From Spirochaetota bacterium (GTDB lineage Bacteria > Spirochaetota > Spirochaetia > Treponematales > Rectinemataceae): 50,946 nt of DNA. Position 1 is the first letter of the stretch, and each line of letters starts with the position of its first letter. Location: positions 1 through 50,946 of the forward strand of contig JAKPBN010000457.1 in the NCBI GenBank assembly GCA_029778945.1, given 5' to 3'. The position numbers were made by a program, and so were the translations under genes. The notes under the pieces were generated by a model. It did not search any database, was not told the origin of the DNA, and saw only the letters and a program-made list of their open reading frames with translations. Positions 49,282 through 50,946 of the stretch are shown piece by piece.

Positions 49282-50946
49282 CTAGAGCTTGACCACCTCT
49301 ATCGACTCTACCGAGTATTGGAACTTGCGGTCGTGGATCATAAAGGACAGGTGCTCCCCGGTCTTGTGGTTGAGGAGCTTTTTCCCCAGGGGGGAGAGAT
49401 AGGAGATGATATTGAGGGAGGGCTCGGACTCCCAGGGCCCGAGGATGGTGTAGGTCTCGGGCGCGTTGGTGAGCTCGTTCTTGAGGCTCACCACGGTGCC
49501 GAAGCTCACCTTGGAGGCCGAGAGTCCAGACTTGTCGAAGATCTGGGCCCTCTCGATCTCGTTCTTGAGCTTGGCGACCCGGGCGTTGAGCTCGTCCTGC
49601 TTTTCCTTCGCGGCCTTGTACTCGGCGTTCTCGCGCAAGTCCCCCAGGGAGAGGGCGTAGGCGATCTCCTTCTGGTTGATCGGGACCTCCACCTCGAGGA
49701 TCTCCTGGAGGAGCTTCTGCTTTTCCTCGTACTTGGCGGCGGTGACTATGAGGCCCCGGGAGACGACGGTCTTCTCTTCGTCCCCGCTGATCTTGAAGTC
49801 CGGGAAGCGCTCGGTTATCCGGCGGCGCAACTGCATCTTGATCGCGGGATCCAGGTCCTTCACATCCGAGACCAGGGTATAGACCCGCTCGATCGTGTCC
49901 ACGTCGGATTCGGCCAGGAAGTGCTCGAGGGCGCCGTCCGAGAAGAGGATGGTCTGGACCTGCTTGTTGACCTTGCGGTTCTCCGTGGTGTCCCGGTGGC
50001 TCTCGATCTCCTTGTAGGAGATGTCGAGGATATGCACGAGGGTTATGAGGATCTTCTCATAGGAGAGGCCGAGGGCCTTGAACCACTCCTCCTCCCGGAG
50101 GTTCTTCACGACCCATATAAAGGCCTCCCGGTGGTCCCGGTAGTTCTCCACGATATCGAGGACCATCCTGCGCAGCTTGTCCTCATGGCCGGCGGCGACC
50201 AGGGTGTCGAGCATCGTGGCATTGAGGCAGTAGGGGAAGAGGCGGACATAGACATCGGCCCAGTCGGTGAGGAAGTTCCTTACGTGCTGGAGGAGGGAGC
50301 GGCGGAGCTCGGCATCCTTGATGAGCTCGTAGATCTGAACCGGGTCCTCGATCTCCTCAAAGAGCTCGGTGAAGTTGGCCGTGGCCTGACCCTTGAGGAA
50401 GGCGTGCTTGGCCGCGAGTTCCTTGAGGAAGAGGTAGGAGGCGATGACCTGCTCATTGGCGACCTGGTAGGAGCGCAGGAAGCCGGTGAAGAAGCCGAGC
50501 ATCTCGGAGAAGTACTCCGAGTCCGGTTCCCCGTGCTCGAGGAAGTCCCGCAGGCACTGGACGCGGGCAAAGAAGCCCTTCTCCGCCTTGAACTGGTTGT
50601 AGATCTTCTCCTCGTAGGAGAGGGGCCTGTCCCTTACTATGTAGGTGGCTATGGCGTCGGAGGCGTTGCCGAACATGGAGTCCGTCTTAAGGATGTCCCG
50701 GGCCTTGGCGCTCCAGGAGTTCCACTCGCTCGCGGTGAGGATGGCCGGGACGAGCTCGGCCTTGATCTTCTTGAGGTCGGTCCGGTTGTCAAAGCTCTTG
50801 ATCAGGACGCGCAGGGCCCAGGGGATGTCTCCCTTGATCTTCTCCCGCAGCTTGTCCTTGGACCAGACGGCCTTGAGGACCCAGATATGGTCCTTGGAGA
50901 GGGTGGTGAGGCTGTCGATGGCCATCTTGAGGGTCATCTTGTGGCC
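49282..50946 (-). CDS. greA: Long GreA-type transcription elongation factor (5' end outside window)
   Basis: At least 554 aa; the frame is open to the edge (50946), so the N-terminus is missing. The last 150 residues or so are GreA: a coiled-coil whose tip carries GDLRENAEYKAAKE, with the Asp and Glu that coordinate the second metal in backtracked RNA polymerase, then the FKBP-like domain (YTILGPWES, ISYLSPLGKKLL). The preceding 400 or more residues are helical and charged and are not part of normal GreA (about 158 aa). Long Gre proteins of this kind are known in spirochaetes such as T. pallidum TP0019. The ATG at 50937 is internal. Confidence 0.9.
   Translation of the reverse strand, partial: GHKMTLKMAIDSLTTLSKDHIWVLKAVWSKDKLREKIKGDIPWALRVLIKSFDNRTDLKKIKAELVPAILTASEWNSWSAKARDILKTDSMFGNASDAIATYIVRDRPLSYEEKIYNQFKAEKGFFARVQCLRDFLEHGEPDSEYFSEMLGFFTGFLRSYQVANEQVIASYLFLKELAAKHAFLKGQATANFTELFEEIEDPVQIYELIKDAELRRSLLQHVRNFLTDWADVYVRLFPYCLNATMLDTLVAAGHEDKLRRMVLDIVENYRDHREAFIWVVKNLREEEWFKALGLSYEKILITLVHILDISYKEIESHRDTTENRKVNKQVQTILFSDGALEHFLAESDVDTIERVYTLVSDVKDLDPAIKMQLRRRITERFPDFKISGDEEKTVVSRGLIVTAAKYEEKQKLLQEILEVEVPINQKEIAYALSLGDLRENAEYKAAKEKQDELNARVAKLKNEIERAQIFDKSGLSASKVSFGTVVSLKNELTNAPETYTILGPWESEPSLNIISYLSPLGKKLLNHKTGEHLSFMIHDRKFQYSVESIEVVKL

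Overview
The window is a dense, high-GC stretch of bacterial chromosome (roughly 60-65% GC by eye) that looks like a member of the Spirochaetota, most likely a high-GC relative of Treponema. The evidence is gene content and order. A tamB-bamA-skp-mutS neighbourhood and a rimP-nusA-infB-rbfA-truB-ribF-rpsO-pnp supra-operon both follow the treponemal arrangement as I know it. An unusually long GreA carries its Gre domain at the very C-terminus, as in spirochaetes. No mobile element, CRISPR array, rRNA or tRNA gene was seen. It reads as core chromosome, with 42 protein genes and almost no intergenic DNA; the largest gap is about 290 bp, at 10401-10686.

Layout. (1) 1-8.9 kb: a signal-peptidase-like protein without catalytic residues, hemW and pdxY; a minus-strand pair (pentapeptide protein, MBL-fold hydrolase); then a small Cys-rich protein, murI, rsgA and mutS2. 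(2) 8.9-17.2 kb: a neuB-type synthase (minus), a small CxxC protein, yebC-ruvC-FAD oxidoreductase, an HDAC-like hydrolase (minus), and ruvA-ruvB-queA. The usual yebC-ruvC-ruvA-ruvB-queA order is kept but split by two genes. (3) 17.3-30.1 kb: a membrane-anchored unknown and thymidylate kinase (minus), then outer-membrane biogenesis genes tamB-bamA-skp, a STAS protein (minus), mutS and comF. (4) 30.1-45.3 kb: rimP-nusA-infB-rbfA-truB-ribF-rpsO-pnp, then an M16 peptidase, dut, lptF, lptG and tgt. (5) 45.3-50.9 kb: an NlpC/P60 hydrolase and a HEAT-repeat protein, convergent with a VWA-domain membrane protein and greA, which runs off the right edge.

The genes cover recombination and repair (RuvABC, MutS, MutS2, Dut), ribosome and translation factors, queuosine tRNA modification (QueA, Tgt), cofactors (HemW, PdxY, RibF) and the cell envelope (MurI, BamA, TamB, Skp, LptF/G, NlpC).

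Most interesting are regulatory architecture and enzymes with altered active sites. Four promoter-proximal genes (4134 minus, 4222 plus, 14532 plus, 18604 minus) have a TTG-type -35, an 18-bp spacer and a TAnnnT -10 whose last base lies 6-7 bp before the start codon, which predicts leaderless mRNAs; mutS is nearly the same. The rimP operon has a strong promoter followed by an intrinsic-terminator hairpin that ends just before the first start codon. rpsO and pnp are separated by a long hairpin plus a terminator. The signal-peptidase-like protein, the MBL hydrolase, thymidylate kinase and RibF each lack residues or motifs normally needed for activity.
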